Below are positions 1 to 12,024 of a DNA stretch of 64,000 nucleotides, in pieces. Every line of letters begins with the position of its first letter. Position 1 is the stretch's first letter. Source of the DNA: Castanopsis chinensis. Lineage: Eukaryota > Streptophyta > Magnoliopsida > Fagales > Fagaceae. Under the pieces are notes generated by a model, which saw only the letters and a list, made by a program, of their open reading frames with translations, was not told the origin of the DNA and did not search any database. The DNA lies in contig JAVQMG010000125.1 of NCBI GenBank assembly GCA_032878915.1, forward strand, positions 25,239,501-25,303,500. The letters are read 5' to 3'. Made by a program: the position numbers and the translations under genes.

Positions 1-103
1 CGGAGTCTGCGTAGCCTAGGTGTGATTGTACGGTGGTTGTACTGGGTGTCGGCGTGGTCGAGAGCGGCGGAGCTACCGATATTGGTGGTGGTGGTGGGTC
101 CAT
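1..103 (-). CDS. N-terminal fragment of a gene leaving the window; possible PB1-domain protein
   Basis: An open frame reads leftward from an ATG at 103-101 and stays open to the window edge, giving 34 residues that start MDPPPPPISVAPP and end VQSHLGYADS. The fragment is proline, serine and threonine rich and shows no catalytic motif. Upstream of the ATG (123-159) the minus strand is a pyrimidine CT repeat, typical of plant 5' leaders. A short proline-rich N-terminus running into a 'YADS' segment resembles plant proteins that carry a PB1 (octicosapeptide/Phox/Bem1p) domain shortly afterwards. That domain would lie outside the window, so the assignment is a recollection of family style, not a demonstration. 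The plus-strand open frame over the same bases is glycine and arginine rich low-complexity sequence and is not supported. Confidence 0.5.
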   Translation of the reverse strand, partial: MDPPPPPISVAPPLSTTPTPSTTTVQSHLGYADS

Positions 104-725
104 ATGGAGACAGTTGTTATGTAGAGAGAGAAAGAGAATTAGAGAGAGAGAGAGAGAAGTAAAAGGAGGAAAAGAGGGGGATGGTGGAAGTGGGAGTTTA
201 TGCTCTTATAGTTACTCCACACCTGGTCTCCTCCAGCTGTGTTTTTATTAAAAAAAAAATTATTATTAGTACTAATTTTTATATAATTTTTTCCCCAAAT
301 AAAAAAAAAAAAAAAAGTAACTTATTCATGATAAATAATTTTTAACAAACAAGGTGTTCAGTTTTTCGTTTACCCATTGAATTATTACCGGGAGGAATTA
401 GTAAGAAGTTTCGATGAGAATAGTTAGGTGGTATATTAATATTAAAAAAATACACATAATGATGATGACGATGAATAAGGAATTAGAGATCAATTGATTT
501 CTTAAGAAAGAAATAGTAGACTAATTTATAGTTAGGATTTGGGAATTTAATGATTTTCCAAAAGACTTTTGTGGGCAGTAATGAAAATAATAATAAGATA
601 ATTTACCTTTTTTGGGGAAGGGTGTAGAGAAAGAGAGGTGGGACAGGGGGCTGTGAAGAGGAGTGGTGGTTACAGTGTAGAGAAGGAGAAGAAGAACAAA
701 GGGGCCAGCTTTGGCTTTTGAAATT

Positions 726-756
<31 letters not shown>

Positions 757-2892
757 TTATAAGAAATTAAAAAAAAAAAAAAAACTATGGAGAGTAGTAC
801 TGTACACAGTAGAGTCATATGGGTTTGACAGCTTGTTCACTGATTGGCTCCAGTTGGGGTCTCTGTGTATGTGTTGGGGTGTGTGGCAATCAGGTGTACT
901 AAGGTTCAGGGTTATCATGTGGGTGTGTATCCATTGAATCATGTGAGGTGTGCTTTTAGCAAGTGCTTAAAATAAGGGTAAGTTTTTATGCTTTTTAAAA
1001 AAAAAAAAAAAAAAAACTTTTTTTTGAGCTTATTTTGTCGCATCCTCCCACATTATAAAAAATAAAATAAAAAATTCACCACAAATATGGCTCTCATGTG
1101 GTTAAATAAAAGTACACAAACAAAAGGAATTCATGATTTTTAATCATTCATTTTAAGTATGGGCCAAAATAAGGTAAAGAAGAATTAGTAGTTAGTGAGG
1201 TATAATTATTTAACTGTATGATTTTTTTTATATGAATCTAGAGAAATATTCTTAATATCTCTTATTAATGATTGTTTTAAATATATATATATATATATAT
1301 TTTCTATTGAGATTTTCATACTACCATAGAACTTTAAAGTGCAAGATACAAGCCTTTTCTCATAATAACAGTTGATGTAAGGCTGACTTAATGGTCTATT
1401 ACTTTATTTATAAAAAAAAAAAAAAAAAAAAGAGTAGCTTGGTAGTTTAAAGAGCCTTGTAATTGAGTTATTTATTTATTTTAAAATTGTATAATTCTTT
1501 TTTTAAAAGGAAAAATCGTATAATTTAATGACATTATTTGTTCTTTTTTAGGAAGAGAATTAGGATTTGAAGTTCTCTTTCTTCATTAAAAAAGAGAGTG
1601 ACATGGTATTATAGTTTTCTCTTTATAAAAAATTCCTGACAGTTTTACACCAAAAAAAAAAGAAAAAAAAAAAGAGATTTGGTAGGATATAAACTGTCAA
1701 GAATCTTTTTTTTTTCTTGTGCATTTTGGCAATACAATAAACACAACAAAATTAATAGATATGATTTAAAACCTACTGTCTAAAAAAGGTTATGCCACTT
1801 GATTATGTTGTTCCAAACCTTCCAATGGGGCATGGCATGATGAGAATTAAGAACTTTAATGTGCTAAGATTATGTTTGGCAAGTAGATCACAAAATTTCA
1901 GATACTAAAGTGCAATATCTCCAAAAAAATTCAATTCAAATCTCTAAAAATAATGATTGAAACACCTTTATTTTTTAAGGAAACAAACTTTTCTACTATT
2001 TCCAGAAGGAGGAGGAGATCTTTTAGCAAGTAGTAGTAAAACTAAAATGACAAATTCCCATGAGCCATGATTTTAAAATTTGAAAAATAAAGACCCACTT
2101 TTTAAAAAAACGCGTTTTGGAACCCCAATTTTAAAAACAAACAAAAACAAACCCACTTTTTTTTTTTCCCCATCAGAGAAATTTTAGCCAAACGGAGTCT
2201 TAGCCGCAATTCTGGCTTACACACACTCACGAGTAACGCAATCATTTGCACTTTATTACACTAAAAAAATTGGGGGAAAAAAAAAGACTGTGAAAAACAA
2301 AGCCCACGCGCTTTCCCGATTGTCGCGTTGGTTTGTTTTGTTGCGAAATCGCTACGTATCATTGGCGCGTGTCACTGAAGGCGAGTGAAGCTTAACCAGG
2401 CGGCGCGCCCATAGTTGCACACTTTGCACTGCTGTAAAGTGACGACGTTTTGCCAACTGCCAGGGGGTAAATTTTTACTTGATACACGACAAAATAAAAT
2501 TAATTGTACTTTGTAAAAAAGTGAATCCGGTGCTTCGGGTCTCTTTTGATTTTTTTTTTAATAATTTTTTTAATTTCTTAATTTTTTAATTTATATTTTA
2601 ATTAATCACTTTCCAAATCACAAATGTTTGTTTCTTTATCCTATACTTTGATTCATTAAAACATTATTTCTTTGGTTATTTTTTTTAGAGATGTTACGTT
2701 TATAATATTTTTATAATATTTTTACAACAAATTACAGATTATTTCTTTTGTTCTTAATTATTAATTTTTCTCATTTTCAAAACATCAATATATATTTTTT
2801 GGCTACCAAGAAAAAAAAAAGTAAATAAAAATGAGTGCTTGGGGGCAATGAATAGCAAGATGTTATTTTAGGCTATGTGTTTGGAAAGCCAA
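104..2892. other. Gene-free upstream region of the left-edge gene
   Basis: The stretch is AT-rich with many long A or T runs and TA repeats (near 738-757 and 1279-1301), and it has no convincing reading frame. It would contain the promoter of the minus-strand gene that starts at 103. A locally GC-richer patch at about 2190-2470 contains several CG-bearing words and stands out from its surroundings, but no known element or gene was recognised there. Confidence 0.6.
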
Positions 2893-3007
2893 TTTGGGTT
2901 TTCTATTTTTTTGGTTCATTTCCTAAAATTGGTGTATTCCCCTCTTTAAGAGAGACCGATGTGACTAGACCAATTTAGGAAATGAACCAAAAGAATAGAA
3001 AATCAAT
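2893..3007. mobile_element. Fold-back (MITE-like) element
   Basis: Two inverted arms of about 38 bases face each other. The left arm at about 2893-2933 contains TTGGTTCATTTCCTAAAATT. The right arm at 2969-3007 contains the complement AATTTAGGAAATGAACCAA. A central loop of about 35 bases separates them. The arms match almost base for base, with one-base gaps. No clear target duplication was found, so the superfamily is open. It could also be the hairpin remnant of a longer transposon. Confidence 0.65.
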
Positions 3008-3230
3008 GTGAATGCTCTCCATTTGTTTTTCCACGTGTATTTTTATATTTAGCGTGATGAGAATAAATTGAAGACGAGTTTAATATAGCATTTAGTTAGT
3101 TAGTTAGTTCAGTCAGTTAATTTTTTTTTTTTTTAATGTGAAAAACAAATTTCCTAATGTTACTTAATATATAGACCACCACAAACAAACTTCAAAGAAA
3201 ATCTCTCAATAGTAATTTTTCTCTCTCTTA

Positions 3231-3610
3231 GAGCATCTCCAACTGATGCTTTATCCACAAAATCATCTATAATTTAGAAAGAAAAAAAAAAACCCCATAA
3301 AATGCTCCTCCAGTGATCTCTCTAAAAATGAAAAAGTTTTTTGCGCATGAATAGACTTTATTGGTCAAGAGAGCCATTGTCAATGAGTAAAAGAGTTAAA
3401 AAAAGATAGTTTCTCTTTACTCTTTCTCTCTCTTTTATCACATAATGATTAAAAATAATAAAAAGGAAAATTCAAGAAAGAATAAGTAAATGATACTTAA
3501 ATTGGATAGAGAAAGGATATAAAATTTGTTGGAAAATATATTTGAGAAAAAGTAGATAGACTAAATGAAAAAGTTGATAAATAAGCCTCATATCATATGC
3601 TGGAGATGCT
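3231..3610. mobile_element. PIF/Harbinger-type MITE, about 380 bp
   Basis: The element begins GAGCATCTCCAAC and ends with the inverted GCTGGAGATGCT. It is flanked by the trinucleotide TTA on both sides (3228-3230 and 3611-3613). A 3-bp TTA/TAA duplication and short terminal inverted repeats are hallmarks of Tourist-like MITEs mobilised by PIF/Harbinger transposases. There is no coding capacity. A second member with the same ends lies at 23688-24075. Confidence 0.75.
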
Positions 3611-3613
3611 TTA

Positions 3614-5389
3614 ACTCTAGACTTTTCTCACGCCAGTCCATTAGTGAGAGGAATTGCCAAATTGGTTATTTTGAAAAAAGAAGAAGTAATATGTGTGTGT
3701 GAATTACGTATTTAAATATATAATTGGTTAATAAATTGGTTAAGTCCCTTTCTACATAAGTTGGATTGGATATGGATATTAATTATTTTGTAATGGGTTA
3801 ATAAAAAACTCAACCTATTATTGAGAGCTATGTAGTTCAACTAATATTTCTTGATGTTTCTCATAGAAGACATCTAAAATTCAAATCCCCACCCTCAACT
3901 TAAAAAAAAAAAAAAAAAAAACCTTTATGAACTACCAATAGAAATCCACCAAATTCGCCCATTTGTCAACCCTAGAAGAAAGGGAAGGAGCAAATCCTAA
4001 CAATTGTGTTGGATTTGGATATAACCAACTAACTACTATGTTTAGCTGGTCATTGTTTGAATGGTGCAATCAACAATAACGTCTAGAGGTATCCAACACT
4101 TTAGGTCAAAGTTAGAACCACTTATTATTATATTACATTGGGTTAGGTTTAATTTATATTTGGCTACTTTCTTAATATTACACGTTTTTAATAACTTTCC
4201 ACTGACTGAATTTTTTGGCAAATTTATTATTAGATTACATTGTTTCTTTGTACATTTTATATTTGCATCATATAAAAAATGTTTTGAGATCAATTATTTT
4301 TTAAATTTAAAGTTTTTATATTTTTAAATTATACAGAAAAATATGAATTTATGACTCGAAGAATACATATTCAGTTAATACAAAATTTATCATGTTTATT
4401 AAGAAAAGATATCCAATAGCAAGTTTTTTTTTTTTTTTTTTTTTTTATTTAGATAAGATATCAATTTCTTTAGTATTGTAATATTTATAAAGATTTATAA
4501 GGTAATTTTTTTAGAGAAGAGATTTATAATGTAACTTAAATCATGGGAAGACCACTAAAATTTGGTTGAATAACTAACATTCAAGCTGCTAGAAGAGTCA
4601 AATTCTATACTAGAAAGTAAAAAACTAAAGCTTGTAAGAGGAGTCCCGTGGAGTGGACCAAGAAATCATTTTCCCATTCTTTCCTATATTCTTGCCAAGG
4701 CATCTGCTGCTTTTTTAGTTTCACAGTTTAGAATGTCGCACTTCGAGGGCACAAAGCTAGATCATGAATTACGTACCTGAAAATAGTTAACCATGTAGTT
4801 AATTAACAAAGCTACATCCAGAAGAGAGTCAAATTTGCAAGCAATGAGTTCCCATTGAAATTTGAAACAGCTACCTATCCATCCTTCACAAGTCACACCC
4901 CAAAGAGGCAAAGCTCAGCCATGACATTAGTAGCCCAAACAATTGACATAGACTAAACCCTGAATTCAACAACCATCGCAATCACCGATTATCCCCCATA
5001 ATGCTTGGTCCCCTGGTTCATATAAACCTCACAGCTGGTACCATGACTTTGAAAAACTCCAATTTATTGTGCTACCTGTAAGAATTGGGCTTATGTTAAT
5101 GATTTTTTTTTTTTTTTTTGGGTCTATTTAAAATAGGTTGAATATGACTTAGTTTATATACATAAAGGATCCATACATTAACATGTTGCGATCATACTGC
5201 CAATTAAGAACTTTATAGTTCAATTAGCATTTCTTGATATTTTTAACAAAGGACGTTTTGGTTCAAATTTGGATTTGTATATAAAAAGTATGTTGTCATC
5301 ATATTCAATACTGGATCTTGGTAGTTGATAATACACCTTGCTTTTATAAACATGAGATGGAGTGTAGGGTCATTTTAAACTTTATTCAT
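3614..5389. other. Gene-free AT-rich DNA with a possible LINE relic
   Basis: No intact gene is visible. Between about 4630 and 5060 the base composition is more balanced, and the minus strand gives short peptides vaguely like the RNase H tail of plant non-LTR retrotransposons, broken by several stops. The match is too weak to annotate separately. The rest is AT-rich with long T runs (4424-4446 and 5103-5120). Confidence 0.4.
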
Positions 5390-6048
5390 TGTTAAATATT
5401 AGCATTGATACACCATGTTGAATATACTAGTAAACCCTAAAGGGTTATATCAATAATATATTAAAGTGTAGTACAAATCATGTGTTACAATGAACTATAA
5501 CATGTGTATATATAGTAGACTAAACCATAAATTAATAGACTTCTAGTACAAGTAGAAGACTTGACTTGCACACAAAATAGAATTAGGCTTGGGCTTTTAC
5601 TAATGGGCTAATATATTTCTAACATCCCCTTTCAAATTCAAGATGGAAACTTGATGAAATCTTGAGATTTGATTAGGTTGAGAAGATCCCTTGAATGAAA
5701 TTTGGCTCTGTGACGGTGGTTTGAAGAAGGCAATGGTCTTGCAATGTTGATGCGACTTCTAACGGTGACATGACTATACCAGAGAGTTTTGATGGCAGCA
5801 GTGGAAAACCAAACAAGATGAACGCAGTGAAGAAACATTGAAAAAGACAAAAATTGCTCTTGATACACCGTAAGAACAGAAAACCATAGCCACAAGAAGG
5901 TGGCTCTGATACCATATTGAATATTAGCATTGATACACCATGTTGAATATGCTAGTAAACCTTAAAGGGTTATATCAATAATATTTTAGAGTGTGGTACA
6001 AGAATGTGTACTATACAAGTAAACTAGTTGGGCCTAAAGCCCATAACA
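5390..6048 (-). mobile_element. Short copia-type LTR element (TRIM-like), minus strand
   Basis: On the minus strand the right-hand LTR (5915-6048) ends next to a primer-binding site, TGGTATCAGAGCC (complement of 5902-5914), the usual initiator-tRNA-Met site of copia elements. The internal region is only about 280 bases. It closes with a purine run complementary to 5625-5633, then an LTR at 5390-5624 that starts TGTTAGAA and ends TTTAACA. The two LTRs share about 90 bases next to their 3' ends, including GATACACCATGTTGAATAT (the plus-strand reading), but differ upstream. This suggests recombination between related elements. No protein is encoded; the small minus-strand frames inside are incidental. 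Confidence 0.7.
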
Positions 6049-6059
6049 CTAGTTGAGAA

Positions 6060-6509
6060 GGAGATCCCACTGATCGTAGGTCCACCACTGGTTATTGCTT
6101 TCTTCTTGATTCTTCTTTGATTTCTTGGCGAAACAAGAAACAAACTCATGTGGCCCGTTCCAGTACTAAAGCAGAATATCGTGCCCTTACTGATACCACA
6201 TATGAGCTTCTTTGGTTATGATGGCTTCTCAAAAACTTAGGTGTGTGTATATCCTCTCCTACTTCTCTTTATTGTGATAACAAAAGTGTCATTCATATTA
6301 CTCACAATGATGTCTTCCATGAACAGACTAAACACATCGAGATCGATTGTCATTTTATCTGTTATCATCTTGTCCATGGTGCTCTCAAGCTAATCTTAGT
6401 CTCCTTTACAGATCAACTTGCAGATATCTTCACCAAGTCACATCTTATAGGACGCCTTCGTACTTTGGTTGACAATTTTAAGTTGGTCTCACATCCACCT
6501 AGAGTTTGA
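6060..6509 (+). pseudogene. Ty1/copia pol fragment: C-terminal RNase H, one stop
   Basis: A single frame reads GDPTDRRSTTGYCF, then SSTKAEYRAL, then LYCDNKSVIHI, then TKHIEIDCH and DQLADIFTKS. These are the ordered motifs of the copia RNase H domain at the end of the pol polyprotein, including the Asp-rich DNKS and ADIFTK segments. One in-frame TGA at 6219-6221 sits where these proteins normally carry Arg, consistent with CGA to TGA. Gag, integrase and reverse transcriptase are missing, so this is a 5'-truncated relic of about 150 residues. It ends at TGA 6507-6509, just before an LTR. Confidence 0.9.
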
Positions 6510-6516
6510 GGAAGGC

Positions 6517-6689
6517 TGTTAATGTATATAGTGTTATGGGCTTTAGGCCCAACTAGTTTACTTGTATAGCACACATTTTTATACTGCACTCATATTTACT
6601 TGTACTGCACTCAAATGCCTCATATATAAAGACACTCAAGTATATTCTTTTAGTGAGAAATATAATGCAATCATTCAGTATTTTTAACA
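6517..6689 (+). mobile_element. 3' LTR of the copia fragment
   Basis: The sequence starts TGTTAATGTAT eight bases after the pol stop and ends TTTTTAACA, the canonical TG...CA borders. An internal stretch at about 6530-6577 is repeated in inverted orientation at 6003-6051, in the LTR of the neighbouring minus-strand element. The two elements therefore share LTR ancestry and lie head to head. No matching 5' LTR is present on the plus strand. Confidence 0.65.
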
Positions 6690-6753
6690 TTCATAATAGG
6701 TAAACGTTTACTACAAATATTGAGAGTAATCCTCCTCTCCACTCTTATCTTTA

Positions 6754-6811
6754 GATAAGAGCATGAAGAGAAAGAACTATTTGATAAGAGCATGAAGAGA
6801 AAGAACTATTT
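6754..6811. repeat. Exact 29-bp tandem duplication
   Basis: The unit that begins GATAAGAGCATGAAGAGAAA occurs twice in direct succession (6754-6782 and 6783-6811) without a mismatch. It is a recent local slippage or repair duplication. Confidence 0.9.
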
Positions 6812-7541
6812 GAACCATGTGTCGAGTGCATACGTGTAATTTCACTACTACAGTCATGGCATCTAGAAATAGACTAATAAATCTAAGAAAATGTGCCATT
6901 TTTTCGGTTGAGGTAAAGATTGTTATAATTGGAAAAGATTTCCCAAACATAATTTTTGAGGTGGAGATTTATTTGACCCAAGCATTCACGTGAACTCTAA
7001 GGAAACTCCAGCACTAAAAATATGATAATGTTTTAGAATATTATAAACCTTTAGTAGCACACTATATATAAGTATAACCTTGCATATGATATAACCTGTA
7101 TATATGGGAACAGAGATTTTGATGAATCAAGTGGCTTTTTTATGAGGCAATATTGGGGACTCTTAGTCAAATTGAAAATCATTTTAGTGATCTCATCATC
7201 ATAAGGTAAATCTAGCAAGACAAAAAAAAAAAAAAAAGTCTAGTCTACAGAAAATGAATATTCAATGGAAAGAAAGAGAGCCACTATTTTTTATTTAGAC
7301 ATATCTGATGACGTGTAGACACGATACCAATACCATGTTCGAATACTGTGGCGGCTTTTTATGAATATCTTTAATTCTTGTTTCTTTGATCATAATTCAT
7401 ATATATTAAAGAGAGATTGAAATATATTGAATTATTTCATTGACTTAGGTTTTGGATTTTAGGACAAAGTTTTTCTCTAAGAGAGTAAACTCTTCAAACT
7501 TTCAATAAAAAAATTAACATGATTACATATTCTTTATGTTC
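6812..7541. other. Gene-free AT-rich DNA
   Basis: No reading frame, RNA gene or recognisable repeat was found apart from an A run near 7220. The region separates the copia relics from the hAT element that starts at 7550. Confidence 0.5.
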
Positions 7542-7549
7542 TTAACAGT

Positions 7550-8421
7550 CAGTGGCGGCCTAAATATTATTATTATTATTATTATAAAAAATTTTAATTT
7601 TCAATTAGTATGGGTTGATGGTAACCCTAGAAAATAAACTTGACCACTTTTAAAAAAATTGAACACCCTAAATAAAAATTTGAACTTTCCAAAATTTGGT
7701 CCAATGAAGGTTGAACTAAAAAATTGTAAAAAGTGCTATGTTCACAATATTTTCACATTAATTTTACAACCAATCCTAAATGTTAGGTTGTTACAGGTGG
7801 ATAAAAAAGTAATTTCAGTAGCAGTATCAAATTAGAACCAATAACAACTTGCCATTTAGGCTTCGTTGTGAAAGTGTTGCTAAAATTTTATGCATGTAGC
7901 ACTCATCAAAAATTTCTCAAACAAACAAATTAGCCTAAAAGCCCAAATTAAATGTTTAATTTTGATTTTTTAAATATTGTTTTCTAAAGGCATATTTTAA
8001 AAGCATTATAAATTTTAAAAACACATTTTTAAATAGTTAGTCTATTATTACTTGAATTAATACTTAGTTGAATTTGTTGGATTTATGTGATTTATTTTGT
8101 ACATATGCATATGTACAAAAATAATGCTTGAATACGTTATTGAATAGGAACAATATAACAGTTGAACGCCTAAGTTGAATACGTTGAACGAATTTATAGT
8201 TTATTTTTTATTCTTTTGCTAACACTATAGACAAATTTCTTATAAAGAAATCACTTATATTACAAGATTCATCTTCTACACAAATTCGTATTGACTTGAA
8301 TAATCTTCTTTTAGATCCTAGTTTATAAGAAAATGTCTCATCTTTTTATTTTAATGATTAGGATGAAATAAAAATAGTATATTTACAAAGATGCTTTTTT
8401 CAACTTTTTGGCCATAATTTC

Positions 8422-8460
<39 letters not shown>

Positions 8461-8621
8461 AGTGGAGTATTTCATTGATTTAATCCTGAACATTATGTAT
8501 TTGCACCTTTATTTATTTATTTATTGTGAAGTCAATATATTCAAGTTTTATTTTTATTAATTTTTTTTTAATTTAAGACTTTTAATGACCACCCTAAAAA
8601 AAATTCTTGGATCTGTCGCTG
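7550..8621. mobile_element. Non-autonomous hAT element, 1072 bp
   Basis: The element starts CAGTGGCGGCC and ends GATCTGTCGCTG, so both ends begin CAGYGRC when read inward. It is flanked by a perfect 8-bp target duplication, TTAACAGT (7542-7549 and 8622-8629). An 8-bp duplication and CAG-starting inverted ends are diagnostic of hAT transposons. The interior is AT-rich and contains no transposase frame, so it would depend on an enzyme supplied elsewhere. A run of more than 30 A residues lies near 8425-8458. Confidence 0.9.
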
Positions 8622-9013
8622 TTAACAGTTAACATGCATGTCAAATTTCGTTCAAAATGAATGTTATTTATTATTTAATCCATAAACTTATTTTTTATGC
8701 ATAATTTAATATTATAAAAACTTGATACTAAAACATTGATTGATGGTGGTTTTTGATCTCCTTGAAAATTTTCAAGTAGGAAGATATAGTAAAAAAATGC
8801 AATTTAATGATAGAATTGTCAAAATTCACTTTCAATAAAAATAAATATAAAAAAAAAGTTTGAAACTTTTATCTCCAAACAATCTTGTCTTTTTTTTTGA
8901 GCTTAACAAGTTTTAAAATAACCAAGAGTTTTGTAGTTTCTTGAAATTAACCAGGCTTATGTATTTAAAAGAACTCTAGAGAGTGTCCATCACAAAAAGC
9001 ACTGAAAAACTGA

Positions 9014-9769
9014 CAGAGGCTGCCCAACAAATTTGGAGACTTAAGACAATATATTTAAATGTGGCCTCTTTGTTATCACTTAAATAAAATATATAAAAAA
9101 AAAATTGAGAATGCACTTAAATAATATTTAACTAGTTTTTAATATCATAATTTTTTATAACAAAAATTCATTCATTTTATTTCGTAATATGCTCTCTTTT
9201 TTTTTTTTTTTTTGGAAAAATGCTAAAGCTATATGAAATTTTACTAAAAAAATTTAAAAACAATGTAATATGAATGTGATTAGTGACACTTCAAGCAGAT
9301 GATAAACAAGTATTTGAACGAATAATGTTAAGGGTATTATATATTTTAAAATATAAGGCTTACAAAGATGTATCAACTATCAACAATAACAAAAAGTAAT
9401 TAAAAAAGGCATTTATTAGGTTACCGACATTTACCTATCATATTAATTGTTACATCAATTTGTAAAGGTTTTCAAATAAAATTAACAATATTTCTAGTAT
9501 TTTCATATCTGAATTATTTCTTGTTATTAGTACACATATATTTGTAATACCCATGTATTTAAAGTTGTATTATCTCTAACATTGCTCAATTCTTTGAGAC
9601 ATCTTAAAAGTAAATGAAAATGTAAAACTAATTTTTTTCTTTTATTTCCAAAAAAATATTTAATATATATATATATATATATATAAACTTTTACCCCAAA
9701 ATTTGGGGGCCTTTCTCTAGTGGGGGCCCTAGGCAATGGCCTAAGTGGCCTAGCCTAGGGTCGGACCTG
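9014..9769. mobile_element. Probable decayed hAT-like element, 756 bp
   Basis: The left end CAGAGGCTGCCC and the complement of the right end CAGGTCCGACCC agree at about 7 of 12 positions. The flanking octamers AAAACTGA (9006-9013) and AATGCTAA (9770-9777) agree at 5 of 8. The right end has the GGGGGCCCTAGGCAATGGCC style common to an abundant plant hAT family. No transposase is encoded. A TA microsatellite lies at about 9663-9684. The assignment is tentative because both ends have diverged. Confidence 0.5.
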
Positions 9770-9777
9770 AATGCTAA

Positions 9778-9785
9778 TCCATATA

Positions 9786-9816
<31 letters not shown>

Positions 9817-11772
9817 GAGAAACACACACACACACATATATACAGAAGAAGGGGGATGAAATAAGAGAATACACTCACAAAATAATGAAAAATAAAATCT
9901 AATTTATAATCATAACTCTATGTATATAAGACACCAGATAAAACTTTCTAGTTAATTAAATTCCAATTAGAATTAGAAAGTATGGAAGCAAAAGAGCGAT
10001 TAAAGAATGGTTGAATTGGTTCTCAAAAAAAAAAAAAAATGGTTGAATTGTGCGCAGCCTGAGCCAGTTGCATGGTCTGAATTGCTGTTGACCTTGGCTT
10101 GTTGCAAATTTATACAAATTTAAATAAACAGAGATGACATACTTTAGGGGTAATGTGGCGCATCGCACCTCTCTCCAGCTCACCTACAACGTTAGCCAAT
10201 AATAGCAATTTAATATAATACTATACTATTATTACAATAATACTAATTGTACTAATACTAATAATAATGATAATGATATTTAATAGTGTTTTATATATAA
10301 TAATGTATTTTTGTTTATCAAAAAATAATTTATTTTTGTTATGAGAGTGACTTGTGGACTCACAAAATTAAATCAGAGGTGGATAACCATTTATAAGACC
10401 CAACATTTTAATAAATGGGGTATTGGGGCTATTGGCTAACATGATTGATTAAGTTTGTTGAAGTATGACTATGATGAGAGACTTAGTATTATATCGTATT
10501 CATTTCACCCATAGTTTGGTGGAACACTATCCTAATTTGTTACTATAATAATCTAGCAAAATGTGTGTTTCAAACTTTCAATCCCTCTATATTATTGATT
10601 TAATTTTGTTTATATATAAAAACTAATGGACTTAGCGAGAGTGAATTATCCGGAAACCCATGATTTTGTTAGTTTGACTTTGGGCCATGACCACAATATA
10701 GGTCAGTTATAGGCTATCAACCCCTCATTATTTAGGTCTTTAGAGGAAATAAGTTAATTAATATCTTGGGATAAAGCCTAACCAAACTTGAGGAAGAATG
10801 GTAGGTAAAAGTGGTAGTAACAGACAACTAATTACAGTCTGTCATATAGAACAATTGTGACAAAATGTGTGATACTAACATTATCATTATATCATTCGTT
10901 TTTATTTCTTATTATTATTATTTTTTTTTGGTTTCTATTGATTGGGGACAAGAAATTTACAAATGTCATTAATATGGGGTTTTGCTGACATGAGAGGTTC
11001 GCCCAATTCGTTTACTCTTATGAAGAAAGATTACACATTTATGTCTTTTATTTTTTGTGTTTAGGTAGAGATCAAGAAAAAGAATGTGAATTTGTTTACC
11101 CAATTGCTTTTCGCTAAGCCAAATTTGAACTTCATTTAATATGTGATGAGTTGTGTCTATACTAATTAGCTCCATTTCTATATTAAAAATGCGAGACAGA
11201 GCAAAGCATGTCCCAACAATATTAATCCTACCAATGATATTGCACCACATTTGCATATGAAAGTGACCATGGTCATTCTCATGATTACGTGATTGTAATT
11301 TAGTTTTGCACAACATGTAGTCATCATACATATGTCCATAAAGTGACGATTTTCAATATTTTTTGGGTAAATGAAAAATCATTATTTTCCCTTATTATAA
11401 TATCGAGAAAATAAAATAAAAAAATATAGAAAGAAAATATAAAAGTAATAAGAGAATTAGGGTTGTTTGGCTTTATTAAATCCAGAGACACTGTTACTAG
11501 TCTGGTAAAAGATGGGGTGCACCGTGCACGAAACTTCCAGGAAAGTGTCTTGGTTAATACTTAATAGTAATACTAAGCAGTGGCTTAATTATAACAAAAA
11601 ATATAAAATCTTATTTTAGTGGTTGTTGGGCCATGGCAAATTGGGTTGTCTCCTTTTATTTTGGTGTTTTCGCTTTCCATAGGATTTACTTATCTTTTGT
11701 TTTTGCTTTGTTTTTTTGGATTGCACAGCTTTCACTGCGTTATAAAAAAATATTCAACAAGGATAAAATAAT
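9778..11772. other. Gene-free AT-rich DNA with microsatellites
   Basis: A TA tract (about 9781-9802), a CA tract (about 9822-9836) and ATT-rich stretches occur here. A 120-codon minus-strand open frame at 10969-11331 shows no known motif and is probably chance. No RNA gene was recognised. Confidence 0.5.
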
Positions 11773-11787
11773 AATAGCATATTTATA

Positions 11788-12024
11788 GCTAACAGGAGCT
11801 TGGCTAAGTGGTCATGGGTTCAGCTTAGGGCTTAGAAAGCTCAGGTTCGAATCTCGCTGGCCACGGGAGTCCGTTGGTGGGCATCCTTAGTGAGAGATGT
11901 ACTCCAAATGGAGGTGATTCTCACACAGGTGGTATCTTCTACGAGGCTCTGCTACTTGGCTCCCTGCCCGGGATGTAATACAACCATAAATCCCCCCATT
12001 TTTTTTCACCAAAAAAAAAAAAAA
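11788..12024 (+). mobile_element. tRNA-derived SINE with 15-bp target duplication
   Basis: A perfect 15-bp direct repeat, AATAGCATATTTATA, flanks the element (11773-11787 and 12025-12039). Inside are RNA polymerase III promoter boxes: an A-box-like TGGCTAAGTGGTC (11801-11813) and a B box GGTTCGAATCT (11844-11854). The 3' end is a run of about 14 A residues. This is the structure of a plant tRNA-derived SINE retroposed by a LINE reverse transcriptase. It is about 237 bases long and encodes no protein. It is not a functional tRNA gene because the acceptor stem and anticodon arm cannot be folded from it. Confidence 0.9.

Noticed and set aside
4630..5060. Possible LINE RNase H relic on the minus strand
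   Set aside because: Only short, stop-interrupted peptide resemblance; too weak to annotate without a search.
10969..11331. 120-codon minus-strand open frame
   Set aside because: It shows no recognisable motif, no leader or splice context and AT-driven residue composition; probably a chance frame in AT-rich DNA.
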